Source of the DNA: Trachythela sp. YZ-2020
Taxonomy: Eukaryota; Cnidaria; Anthozoa; Malacalcyonacea; Clavulariidae
Assembly (NCBI GenBank): GCA_016169945.1
Contig: JADLSH010000375.1
Coordinates: 62,001-126,000, forward strand
Length of the DNA: 64,000 nucleotides
Direction of reading: 5' to 3'
Part shown: one piece after another, positions 45,990 through 55,734 of the stretch
Position numbering within the stretch: the stretch's first letter is position 1
Layout of the letters: each line of letters begins with the position of its first letter
Notes under the pieces: model-generated
What the model saw: the letters and a program-made list of their open reading frames with translations, nothing else
What the model was told of the DNA's origin: nothing
Database searches by the model: none
Program-made: the position numbers and the translations under genes

Positions 45990-46300
45990 CCATGCCTTTG
46001 TATGAAAAATGCCGACGTTTCGGAGCGTACTTCAACAGTAGTGAATGGTAAACTTCAAGATCTCCTGTATGATGAAACTCTGTGAGTTTTGTGATGTCTT
46101 TCAACAGTTTTTTATTGAGAACCACCTCCTCTAGTGCAACATGTGCTGCCGATCCATTATCTAACCATTTTGTCTTCCTTTCCTTTCTTCTAGAGAGACG
46201 ACCATGTCCACACTTGCGAAAGTGCTTTCCATTCTTCGATTTCTTCCATCTGTGTTTGTTCACCACATGATTCAAGACGGACACCCATTTCTCATGCAGG
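45990..46300 (-). pseudogene. Fragment of a recurrent metazoan gene family (HTG-LEVYHSL block)
   Basis: The minus-strand frame contains SVLNHVVNKHRWKKSKNGKH, CGHGRLSRRKERKTKWLDNG, VVLNKKLLKDITKLTEFHHT and LEVYHSLLLKYAPKRRHFSY. I recall these blocks from multi-copy uncharacterised proteins in fish and invertebrates. The start and end of the gene are missing: at 46300 it meets the truncated Gypsy integrase. Function unknown. Confidence 0.5.
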
Positions 46301-46325
46301 ACTTGTCTGAGAACACCACCACAAA

Positions 46326-48350
46326 TTATTCGTAACCACCACTACTTTTCTCGAGATGAACAAAGTCTAGTGAAACCATCTGGAATGGAGCCGTTGTTGT
46401 AATAGGCTGTAATGGTGCCCTAGTGTGAAAAGTAGGAATCTTTTGCTTCAGACAACGACATTTATTCGAAATGTACGATTCCACATCTCTCTGCATGTGC
46501 GGCCAATAAAATCGAGAGCGAACAAGTTCCAGTACCCTATCTGCTCCAAGTGGCCCATTTTCTCGTGAAGTTCTTCGTATACCAACCAATGAAACTTCTT
46601 TGGCAAGACAATTTGATTGTTCAAACCACTCTTCCTCCGAAGCAATCCTTGGTTGTCCAACTCCAGCTTGTTTCACTCGTGAAGGAGGTACCGTGTTTCA
46701 TGCGATTCACATGCTGTTTTTTCTGAAGTAGGTCTTTCCTTTGATTCAATCCACTTGATCACTTTGCTGATTGTCGTGTTTTCTCTTTGGGCTAGCGTTA
46801 TTTCATCACATGAAATGGTGTTAATGGAAACATTTTCAATATAGTTCATATCTTCTTCCAACGCATCCGGATTCGTAGTGAGAGCTGTAATCCAGTTGAT
46901 GTTACACTCTCCCTGTTCCAAACTAGATGATACAACGGCTTGAAGAGTGTCCTCGGTCAGCTCTTCAGTGCATAAATCTAAGTAACTGTCAACGTTTAGT
47001 GACAACCTTGATAATGCATCAGCATCTGTGTTCACTTTACCAGGACGATATTTAATGGTGAAATGGAAATCTGCCAGCTCTCCCACCCAACGTAGCCCAG
47101 TCGCATTTAGTTTTGCGGAGGACAAGACGTACGTGAGTGGGTTATTATCCGTATAGACTGTAAATTCCGGGGCATAATATAGATAGTCACGGAAATGATC
47201 ACAGATCGCCCACTTGAGGGAAAGGAATTCTAATAATCCCGAATGATGATGGTAATTTCTTACGGCAGGTGTCAAGCTTCGAGAGGCATACGCGATCACT
47301 CTTGTTTGCCAATTTTGACGTTGATACAGGACCGCTCCCAGTCCCTCTTCAGACGCATCGGTGCACACAATATATGATTCATTAAAATCTGGGTAAGCCA
47401 TAACAGGTGGGTCAACCAAATGATCTAATAGAACTTCAAGAATGGTTTGATGATCTTTAGTCCATTGAACAAGAGTACTCGAGGGCAGTTGTCTTTTTGA
47501 TTTACTATTACTCCCTGCGTCTTCTCTGTCACTCTTAATTAGGTCGTAAATTGGTTTTGCTTTTGTAAATTTGAATGTATCTCCGATAACAATTTAGCAG
47601 TCCAATTAACGCCTAACATCACCAACGTTTTTAGGAGGAGAGGACTTTAAATTATGAATGGCATCCACTCCTGTAGGGTCAAGTCGATAACCGCTTTCAG
47701 AAACAATACGTCGCAAGAACACTACTTCTCTCTCAAATAATTTACATTTTCTTGGTTTTAGTTTTACCCCATGTTCATGTAAACGCTGGAATACTTTCCC
47801 AAGATGTTGCAGGTGGTTTTCAAACGTGGAACTAAATACGATAACATCTTCCAGGTACGGAATACAAATTGTGTCCCGCAAATCATCCAAACAGTTTTCC
47901 ATGAATCTTTGGAAAGCCGCTGAGGCATTACAGAGACCGAATGGGATCCGTACCCACTTGTATAAACCCCAAGGTGTTATAAAGGCAGTTAAACGTTAAG
48001 GGTTGGCTTTCTTCACTTACAAAGCCTTGGTGATATGCCTTCCCTTGATCCAATACTGATAACCAAGAATTTCCTCCAAGACTGTCAAGTGTATCTTGGA
48101 TCCTCGGTATGGGGTGGCGATCTGGGATGCTTTTCTTATTTAGTTCTCGATAGTCAATGCATAGCCGAAGTGTTTGATTCTTTTTCTTTACACATACCAC
48201 CGTCGAACTATAGGGGGATGTTGATTTCCTAATAAAGTTATTATTCAACAGATCTTCAACATAACTCTTGACCTCCGGATAAAGAGGTCTTGGAACTGCA
48301 GTATAGTTCTTTTGAACTGGAGTTTCATTGTTTAATTTGATTGTTACGGT
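46326..48350 (-). pseudogene. Gypsy reverse transcriptase / RNase H / integrase N-terminus
   Basis: RT begins SPYSSTVVCVKKKNQTLRLC (about 48220), with LNKKSIPDRHPIP and WLSVLDQGKAYHQG. The second half in another frame starts MENCLDDLRDT and has PYLEDVIVF where the active site should read YxDD, so the first of the two aspartates is Glu. RNase H has CTDASEEGLGAVLY, YTDNNPLTY and NTDADALSR, so its acidic residues are kept. The zinc-binding integrase region (FYWPHMQRDVESYI..C..C) follows. At least three frame breaks, near 47920, 47600-47420 and 46675, and truncation in the integrase core. Confidence 0.85.
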
Positions 48351-49735
48351 TAGATCAGGGATGCACCCAATATCATCGTCATTAATAACATCCTAAGTGC
48401 AACTAATTTTTGTTCTGGTGTTAATCCCTTTAAATAAATGTTCTTGATGTGTTGAGGGACGTTCACCTCAGAAAACTGAGTTTCATTACTAACAGAAACT
48501 GAGCATTCATTAGCTTTGTCAGTTGGATCTAACTGAGAATCATTCTCTGTGTTTTCCTCTTTTAGTTTAACTGGTATTGAGGTTACGGACCGCACAAGTT
48601 GTAATCGACCTAGCACTGTCCGACGTTTAATAACAACATCATGCTTCGTTGGGTTATTTACATGCACCTCAATAAAATTAGTCTTCCCCTTTTTTACTGT
48701 CAACAATGTTTCACTTAATTCTAGGCTCGATGGCCAAGGCAGTGCTTCATCTGGTTCAAATAAAACTGGGGTCGTCCCACAAATCGGACCTGTGTTAACT
48801 CGACACTGAATCTTTACCTGTTGTCCCCCTGGTACTACAACGTCTCTCTTACTTGTTTTTACATTGCATAAATAATCACTGTCAATACTATGAACAAAGT
48901 TTACGAGTGTTTGTGCTGCTCCGTTGTCAAGGCCAAGAAATGATGATTGAACTTCTGGCAATAAATCATCATGTTTATTTTTCAACATTTCCTCAATAAC
49001 ATTGTAACCTACTATAGGGTACTCCATAGTCTCACTAGTGACCAAACATGGAACAGATACTTCATTGTCCTTTGCAGACAGTGTAAAAGCTAATTCAACC
49101 CAACCAATATAAGGTATAACACTACCATTTGCTGCTGTGAGTGTTAGGTCAGTCTCGACCAGTTCCGATAATTCTCTTATTTGTTTTATTGGATAGTTTT
49201 GCTTCAAAAATGTTTCTGAAACCATTGACACTTGGGCCCCAGTGTCCCAGAGCACATTCGCTACTTTGTTGTCCAGTTTCCCCAATACTGTGCATTTCCT
49301 ACCAATTATCTGTACCAGTTTATTCTGTTGCTCTGGAGTTAGATGAGTTGCAAAGAATTCCAAGTCTATATTATCCTTAATATTCTGGTGTCTAATGTTT
49401 TGCATTGCAACACATGTTGCTTTATGATCATGCCAATGCTTCCTTTGACATTCTCGACCACAATAATAAACATATTTGCATTTGTCATGTACTTGGAGTT
49501 TTTTGCAAAATCCACATAGAGGGGACATTTGTTCTATGTTCTTGGCCATCTCCTGTCCCTCGAAAATGGTCCCGGTAAGTTTCCCGACTTTTTTTGTGGA
49601 CAATTACTAGCTATATGTCCAGCCTGTCAGCAAATAAAACAATATCTGCAGGCATTCCCATTGTTTTCTCTTCTACAGTTGGGACACCCCCGTGGATACC
49701 TTGATGGGAAGGGTGTACTACCCTACTTGTGCCTT
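48350..49735 (-). pseudogene. Gypsy nucleocapsid, MYND finger and aspartic protease
   Basis: The upstream frame contains CPNCRRENNGNAC and a knuckle CFIC-x4-H-x4-C with an in-frame TGA after the second Cys. At 49594-49588 is A AAA AAG, after which the -1 frame (STKKVGKLTG...) carries the MYND finger (CGFCKK..CKYVYYCGRECQRKHW..HKATC) and the protease with active-site DTGA (about residue 115). The frame then stays open for over 1.2 kb to 48350. The MYND finger is unusual for a retrotransposon, though I recall a few examples in animals. Confidence 0.8.
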
Positions 49736-49998
49736 CGAGGTTGGTTGATATCAATCCGCTGATGGAAGCACGAAGCTTCAAAATGGGCAGAGCACAAGCA
49801 GGAATGTGACGAAGGTTGCCAGTCGTGGCGATGTTGCTGTACGAACTGAATCCACGATTTTCGCAGTGAAGAATCTGGTTTAGGAAATTCATGCATTGAT
49901 ATTCCTACAGTGGAAGAATTATTTTTGCAACTAGCCTTATTTAGGTCACCGGCTACGCAATATTTGCCGAGATAGTTATTTTCTTTAGCGGCTTGCAC
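49735..49998 (-). pseudogene. THAP-domain exon or fragment
   Basis: The minus-strand translation YCVAGDLNKASCKNN, GISMHEFPKPDSSLRKSW, then CLCSAHFEASCF has the C2CH spacing (C-x10-C..C-x2-H) and the W of a THAP DNA-binding domain. There is no ATG in frame near its start; an AG acceptor-like site precedes it. The frame runs through PRRHK to a TAG and then without shift into the Gypsy nucleocapsid, so it may be a host exon next to the insertion or part of a fusion. Which is not clear. Confidence 0.7.
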
Positions 49999-49999
49999 T

Positions 50000-50450
50000 G
50001 ACCCCTGTGTGCTTGTTTCGGCAAAATTCAGCGCAAAATTAGCATGTTTGAGTTAAAAAATAAAGCAAGGTGTCGCAAGGCAAAAACAAACTATACCACG
50101 CGATTCAGTGTATCAACAACTACTAGAATAATGACAAAATCCATGTATCAAAATTTCGTTTCATAGCCACTTTAATGAAACCGAATTATACTACAGTATC
50201 AGTAGAAGGTTCAACATACGTGTACGAATTACCCAAAATGGTTTTAGTTGTTTAGCTAGCGAATTCAAAATTTTACTATTTTGCTTTGCGATTGTGATTT
50301 TACTATGTCCTTATCAATGGAAACATCCGTGCTGAAATGTTTCTTTGGGGCTGGAAGTTTTACTAGATCTCCTTCTAACAGCAGCAATCAGCTTTTCCAT
50401 TGTATCAACTCTTCGCTCCATCGAAAATCATTCAACAAAATAGTTTCTGC
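50000..50450. other. Boundary zone between Gypsy remnants and the Polinton
   Basis: On the minus strand 50440-50310 reads a coiled, basic segment (RRVDTMEKLIAAVRRRSSK) ending GCFH, which resembles a retrotransposon Gag C-terminus before a knuckle; weak. The Polinton's left terminal repeat was not identified. Confidence 0.3.
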
Positions 50451-50858
50451 ATGGTCGATGAAAATAAAATAAAATTTTATTACGTGCAAAAAGTTGATGA
50501 CGATTTGGTTGAAGGAATAATACAATTTGAAAAAAGAGCAACAATTAATAAAGCAAGATATTATTTTTTAACTAAAAAAATGATAAATATTCTACCACAA
50601 GGTGTAAAAACAAATATAGGATTTATTCTTACCAGTATGTGGACTATTATATGGCAAAATTATAACATAACGAATATTCGCGAGTGTGGTAATTTATCGT
50701 TAGGTGGTGGTTATAGAGATTATAAAACAATATTAGATAATGTTTTTTCTTCATATGAAAAAATAAAAGCAGGTGTCGAAACAGAATGTCGGTATGATAA
50801 AATATCTCTTAAAATTATACGATCGTTAAAACAAATCGAAAAAACGTTACAAAGATGA
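50451..50858 (+). CDS. Polinton ORF, hypothetical, 135 residues
   Basis: ATG at 50451, uninterrupted. Lys/Ile-rich with a basic C-terminal helix (SLKIIRSLKQIEKTL). Contains RECGNLSLGGGYRD. No family recognised. It is the first gene on the plus strand of the element and spaced 126 bp from the next. Confidence 0.55.
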   Translation: MVDENKIKFYYVQKVDDDLVEGIIQFEKRATINKARYYFLTKKMINILPQGVKTNIGFILTSMWTIIWQNYNITNIRECGNLSLGGGYRDYKTILDNVFSSYEKIKAGVETECRYDKISLKIIRSLKQIEKTLQR

Positions 50859-50984
50859 AAAAAATATAAGATTATTTTAGAGAAATTATTTTAACATTAT
50901 TACAAATATTTATTATGAATGTATATAATAAAATAAAAAGTATAAAACACAAGGAAATGATGAATTATTTTTCACAACGTAAAG

Positions 50985-51524
50985 ATGAATTTTAAGGGAT
51001 ATCATGAAAACATGAATGATAAGGAAATGTACAAAGCGTTAAATAATAAAACTATCAATGAACATGATGAAATTTTTTTTCTAAACTCGTTTTCGAAAGT
51101 GTGTATGGTTCTTCAGTTATGGAATATTGAAATAGAAGAAGAGAAAATTTTACTAACAATGATGTACGACGATTTTACAAGTTGTGAAAAATATGAAATC
51201 ATCATGGTTTTTACTTTTAGTCATTTTAATTTTAATATTCATACAATAGACAAAAAAATAAAACCGTTTATAATGACAACCGACGTAAAATGTATCAATT
51301 GGAAATTACCTGTAAATAAAATTTTAAAAATGATAGACATTTTAAATTATGAATATTTTCGCCACTTATGTTCTTTCGACATGAACGATAAAAAAGATAT
51401 TGTGAATGTAATGCGTAATTTTTTTGCTAAACCCCAAACGTATGTATCTTTATACGATTTAGTTTATTATTGGGGTTTGTTTAATACGATATTAAAAAAA
51501 AAGAATGTTCGTGCGGTTTGTTAA
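50985..51524 (+). CDS. Polinton ORF, hypothetical, 179 residues
   Basis: ATG at 50985. Predicted mostly helical (EEEKILLTMMYDDF, INWKLPVNKILKMIDIL). After the stop another frame continues to about 51615 with Cys-rich CMCKNEDCVSKLDGEIC, so the real product may be longer and interrupted by an indel in the A8 run near 51495-51501. Function unknown. Confidence 0.5.
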   Translation: MNFKGYHENMNDKEMYKALNNKTINEHDEIFFLNSFSKVCMVLQLWNIEIEEEKILLTMMYDDFTSCEKYEIIMVFTFSHFNFNIHTIDKKIKPFIMTTDVKCINWKLPVNKILKMIDILNYEYFRHLCSFDMNDKKDIVNVMRNFFAKPQTYVSLYDLVYYWGLFNTILKKKNVRAVC

Positions 51525-51681
51525 ATTTAGAATTATGCATGTGTAAAAATGAAGATTGCGTATCTAAACTTGACGGCGAAATATGCAAAATGTTTTTTGA
51601 TAAAAAATTTATATAAAAGAAAATAATTATAACACCGACGTACTCATTTGTGTGTATACGGCGAAGACGATTACTACAAAA

Positions 51682-52008
51682 ATGCCTGCTTTTTTACGTA
51701 CGCCGATTGACGAGGGTAGAAAAAAATATCTTAGCGTAATAAACGAAAATAATAATGGTCATGTCATTTATTTCAACACGTATACGAAAAAACATTGTAT
51801 AACGTTGGCTACACTGCATAATGATGCAGCAGGTTTTAACGCAAATTTTCCATTCGTTCTTTTCTCGATTGACGATGTAACGGAAATGCATCGTGTGTTA
51901 AGCAAGCTTGATTTTACAAAACCGATAAGTAATTTGTTTGAAATCGTGTCTGAAAACCACACAAAAGGTACGCGTACGGCTGTAAAAGATAATGAGTATG
52001 GGTGTTGA
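51682..52008 (+). CDS. Polinton ORF, hypothetical, 108 residues
   Basis: Starts MPAFLRTPIDEGRKKYLSVI and ends DNEYGC, uninterrupted. Mixed alpha/beta composition. Not recognised. An earlier in-frame ATG exists at 51652. Confidence 0.5.
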   Translation: MPAFLRTPIDEGRKKYLSVINENNNGHVIYFNTYTKKHCITLATLHNDAAGFNANFPFVLFSIDDVTEMHRVLSKLDFTKPISNLFEIVSENHTKGTRTAVKDNEYGC

Positions 52009-52088
52009 GATAAGAAGACAAAAAAAACCTGAAACATTATCCGAGGAACCGTCCGCTATCGATTCCCGACAATGACTATGATACGGGC

Positions 52089-52549
52089 ATGTCGTACCAA
52101 GCAAGGAAAATCGAATGGACAAATTGTCAGTATGAAAATTATACGCTGGGAAAAAAATTGGAAATGAAACACTATTTGAAACGTCTGGAAGAATACTTGA
52201 CAGGTTATGATCGCGCGATTTTCACAGTTCGTACATCGCCTACGCTCGAACATACGTCATCGGCTTAATCGCCGCCTTCAACTATACGTAAAGAAAGAAT
52301 GAAAAAGACGATGTTGAAAAGAAATCCAAAAAACCAAAAGGTGATAATGTTGAGGATGAACTAATATGTAAAATGTTTAAGTATCTGGATTTTTACGACG
52401 AATCCGATTTAACGTCGTTGATAGCAAAATATGGTTATGAAATAAGCGATGGGATAGGATTTGATAAAAAGGTGTTAATTGACATAATAAGAAAATATAA
52501 ACCTTCAATATTAAATAATATCTATATAACACGTATTAAAAACGACTGA
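52089..52549 (+). pseudogene. Two short open stretches, possibly one broken Polinton gene
   Basis: 52089-52268 encodes 59 residues (SYQARKIEWTNC.., ending LEHTSSA). About 52296-52549 is open in another frame (YLDFYDESDLTSLIAKYGYE). Both are charged and helical; together they may be a small gene between the upstream ORF and the integrase. No family recognised. Confidence 0.35.
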
Positions 52550-52583
52550 TATGTTTTTATAGACAAGCATATCGTAGACAAAC

Positions 52584-53517
52584 ATGCCGAAGAAAAAAGT
52601 AAAATGACTCGATGAAGACTTAGTACGTAAAGCAGCACGTTTATTGAAAGGAGAAAGTTTGACGGACAATCAAAAAGAGGATTACTCGTTACACGATGCT
52701 GCAAGAAAAAATATAAACGTTTATCAATAAAAAATGAACAATGGGCGATTGATTTAGCCAATATGAACGATTTAAAAAATTATAATTATATGTATAGATA
52801 CTGGCTTGTTGTAATAGATATATATTCAAGATATGTTTTTGTAAAATTATTAAAAAATAAAACTTCAAATAATACTGGTAATAAATTTGAACAAATATTA
52901 ATAACGAACAAAACGAGTCCTGAAAAAATACAGTGTGACGAAGGAACTGAATTTCAAAAAATTAGAAAAGAAATAAGTAAAAAATATGGTCTTAAAGTAT
53001 TTTCTACACATAATCGTGAAATTAAGGCATCGCATGCTGAACGTGTAATTCAAACGTTGAAAACCATGGTACGTCGCGTTCTTACCATAACGAACACATA
53101 CAATTATGCGGATTATATGGAAATAATTGTAGAGCGATATAACAAATCGCCACACAAAGCGTTGCATAACATGACACCGTATGATATATATTTCGGTAAA
53201 AAATAATTTCCTATACGTAAATATGTTCTAAAAAATTGGATAATTTTAGAACTGAAAAAAGTGTTTTAAAAATAGGTTCGATCGTAAGAATTGTGAGGGT
53301 AAAAAATCACGGCTTTGAAAAATCAAGTTTACAAAAATGGGTTAGGGAAAAATTAAAAATATATAAAGTATATATTACCGATCCTATTACATATATATTA
53401 GTTGATTTACAAGGTGGGAAAATATCTGGTAAATTTTATCGTGAAGAATTAAAAAAGTATGAATTATATATTTCCAAGCAGTATGAAACTTTCGGATCGC
53501 ACCAATTATACGAATGA
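52584..53517 (+). pseudogene. Polinton retrovirus-like integrase
   Basis: The DDE triad is visible: WAIDLANMN (Asp), IQCDEGTEF (Asp) and SHAERVIQTLK (Glu), with WLVVIDIYSRYVFVK between the first two. The N-terminal part starts MPKKKV at 52584 and meets a TGA at 52605; a frame change follows near 52730. After the core, the C-terminal SH3/chromo-like segment (VLKIGSIVRIV, FYREELKKYEL) lies in another frame at 53236-53517. In Polintons this enzyme inserts the element with 5-6-bp TSD. Three breaks in the frame; the catalytic residues remain. Confidence 0.85.
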
Positions 53518-53559
53518 TTTCGTAATACGCCTATAGACGCGTTAAATACAAAAAAATAT

Positions 53560-54636
53560 ATGGAAGTTACAAACATCATGTTTCCGGAAACCATTCAAAA
53601 TATCGCAACTGACGACTATAGTTTTACATTACAATTTGATTATGACAATTTATTTTGATTCAAACCTATGGATTATAATCAATACGGTGTTGTTTATGCA
53701 CGATTAGTATTCAACGGATGTCTTAGTACTTTACGTTACAAATTAGATAAAGTTACAATCAAAAAAGGTGTATATAATTTACAAGAATTATTGTATGTAA
53801 TAAATACACATATAGAAGAATATGGTGTTAAATTTACTGAAAATCCTAATGGTAAAATAACGTTAACATGGAACGCGTATTTTGATATATGGGTAAATCA
53901 ACAAAAACTATGCAAAGTGATTTAATATTCTCTAAGTCGTTAAAGTTTTTTATTATTTTGCTAGCAAACACTGCGATCATAATTCGAATAATGAACGTGC
54001 CGAGTTTACACAATTTAAAGCTTATGATCATGGAGATGTAAATCATTATCACGCATATAATTACACGGCACATATGGTGTCGTCTTGGTCTGGAGCTTCT
54101 GGTTTAATATAGAAATAAAAAATATCAACCGAAAGTAATAGGCGGAACAACATTTGAAATCGATAGATTTGCAAACGGTTTTCTTTCGAATGTAACAATA
54201 ACGTTAACTTTATCGCAAGGATTACAATATATGTTAGGATTTGAAAAGTCTATAAGTACACATACGGTGAAAATAATGCGTGGCGAAGATAATACAAAAA
54301 GGGATTTAATACTAGGAGATGAAAAAAGAAACGAAAACGTGTTTACTTATGAAGGCAGTTTTTTACCGGAAATAAAAGACGGTATTAATAAAATGTTTAT
54401 ATATTGCGATCAAGTGGAAAACGTCGTTGTTGGAAATCATAATTCAGAATTGATCGCTGTCGTTCCTTTAAAGTCGTCTGGAGATATTGGAGATACAGAT
54501 TATTATCAACCGGCAAAAATTTTTAGAAAATTAAAAAAAATTATATTGACAGCCTTCATTTTACGCTCAAAGATAGTTCTGGAAATTTAATCAATTTTGA
54601 TCACGGCAGTGTGGAAATAGAGACATTAATTCATTA
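53560..54636 (+). pseudogene. Polinton minor capsid (penton-like) protein
   Basis: Open pieces in several frames: 53560-53657, 53668-53925 (VYARLVFNGCLSTLRYKLDK), then from about 54120 to 54590 (LSQGLQYMLGFEKSIS, INKMFIYCDQVENVVVGNH, LIAVVPLKSSGD). The FIYCD..E..VVGN..S.LI.VVP block is the signature I know from the penton-like single jelly-roll protein of animal Polintons. It precedes the small virion proteins and hexon as expected. Confidence 0.7.
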
Positions 54637-54642
54637 AAAAAA

Positions 54643-55199
54643 TGAATTATGATATACCGTAATTCAACACGTATAAGGATAAAAAAATATATTTTATTCT
54701 AAAACATAACGACCAGACGAATATTAAAGGAATTTTTTTTAATATATTATGCTAGAAAAATAGATCTTAATAAAACAAATTTTGCTTATAAATTAAATGA
54801 TGTAAAAACAAAAGATGGTGTGTTAACAAATACTACAGAAATAACAGAGAATACGGCAGTCACTCGTTATTCATTTCATCCTGTGTTTAACAGAAATAAT
54901 AAACATCCAGTTTTTGACGATCAAATAAAATTTGCCGATAATTTTACATTGGGTGATGAATTCGGTGTAGAACAAGAACTAGTATTACACCGTCATTTTT
55001 TTAATATTTAAATAAAGATATAAATCATAATAAAATAAATGATCGCGCAACATATATGCCGGCGTGTCTTCTTACTTCGTTTGACGATATAAAAAACAAT
55101 TTTCAATTCTTTATGAATTACGAAGATGCTGCATTAGGAATGTTTTTAGACGAAAAAGTTACATTGTATATAAATTTGTACGAGGAAGGTGATATATAA
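54643..55199 (+). pseudogene. Polinton ORF, unidentified, broken
   Basis: Frames from about 54740 to 55011 (NTTEITENTAVTRYSFHPVF, DDQIKFADNFTLGDEFG) and 55055-55198 (MPACLLTSFDDIKNNFQFFM, DEKVTLYINLYEEGD). The composition and position suggest a virion protein, but no family was identified. Confidence 0.35.
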
Positions 55200-55213
55200 T
55201 TGTGGGTGTAAGA

Positions 55214-55441
55214 ATGGATGTAAAAACATACGAGAGTTTATTGTTAGGTGAATTAAAAGGCATTCCTTTTCATAACAACGCTTTTCGTACAAAAGGAGAA
55301 AAAACCCCAATAATTAACAAGACCAAAGGAGATTTAACACCACCTCCAAATATATCTTATGCTAAAAAACAAAAAACAACACGATCTAATAAACTACCGC
55401 AGCAAATAGATATAAAAGTATTAGATAAAATTTTTAAATAG
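55214..55441 (+). CDS. Small Polinton protein, 75 residues
   Basis: ATG at 55214 (MDVKTYESLLLGELKGIPFH); basic and Pro/Lys-rich in the middle (TPPPNISYAKKQKTTRSNK). Intact. It sits just before a short Arg/Gly-rich and hydrophobic ORF, as do small virion proteins in Polintons. Function unknown. Confidence 0.45.
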   Translation: MDVKTYESLLLGELKGIPFHNNAFRTKGEKTPIINKTKGDLTPPPNISYAKKQKTTRSNKLPQQIDIKVLDKIFK

Positions 55442-55618
55442 AAAAAAATATCATCGTCACTATCAACGCGGTGTAGGAGTTTTTAGAGGAACGAGACGTC
55501 AAAGAGGAAGGAAAGCAAAAGACAAAGAGGTGGGGCGTTAGGTGCCGGTTTGGCATTGGGAATGGCTTTGCCATTATTAACCGGAACATTATCAAATATC
55601 ATGAAAGTTAACTTATAA
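55442..55618 (+). pseudogene. Short Arg/Gly-rich protein with a hydrophobic segment
   Basis: The sequence reads a basic start (RHYQRGVGVFRGTRRQRGRK) and, in another frame, GALGAGLALGMALPLLTGTL, ending at 55618. A basic peptide followed by a Gly/Ala-rich hydrophobic helix resembles the small membrane-active or core proteins of adenovirus-like elements. One frame change near 55520. Confidence 0.4.
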
Positions 55619-55734
55619 AAAAATTGGTTTAGGTTATAAAAATGTTTAAAAAAATAAAAAATATATATATATATATATTTGACGTGCATTTGGTTTTTTA
55701 ATATTTTTTCTAAAAAAATAATAATTGCGCGATC

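Larger units (their letters stand above)
46326..49735 (-). mobile_element. Partial Ty3/Gypsy LTR retrotransposon
   Basis: Order on the minus strand: Cys-rich nucleocapsid part with CCHC knuckle (49700-49600), MYND finger (about 49520-49415), aspartic protease (VLWDTGAQVSM, about 49250), reverse transcriptase (48248-47606), RNase H (47419-46980), and integrase zinc-binding region up to LDFVHLEKSSGGYE (46326). This is Gypsy pol order. The integrase catalytic core, the 3' LTR and a recognisable 5' LTR are absent, so only an internal piece is here. Confidence 0.85.
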
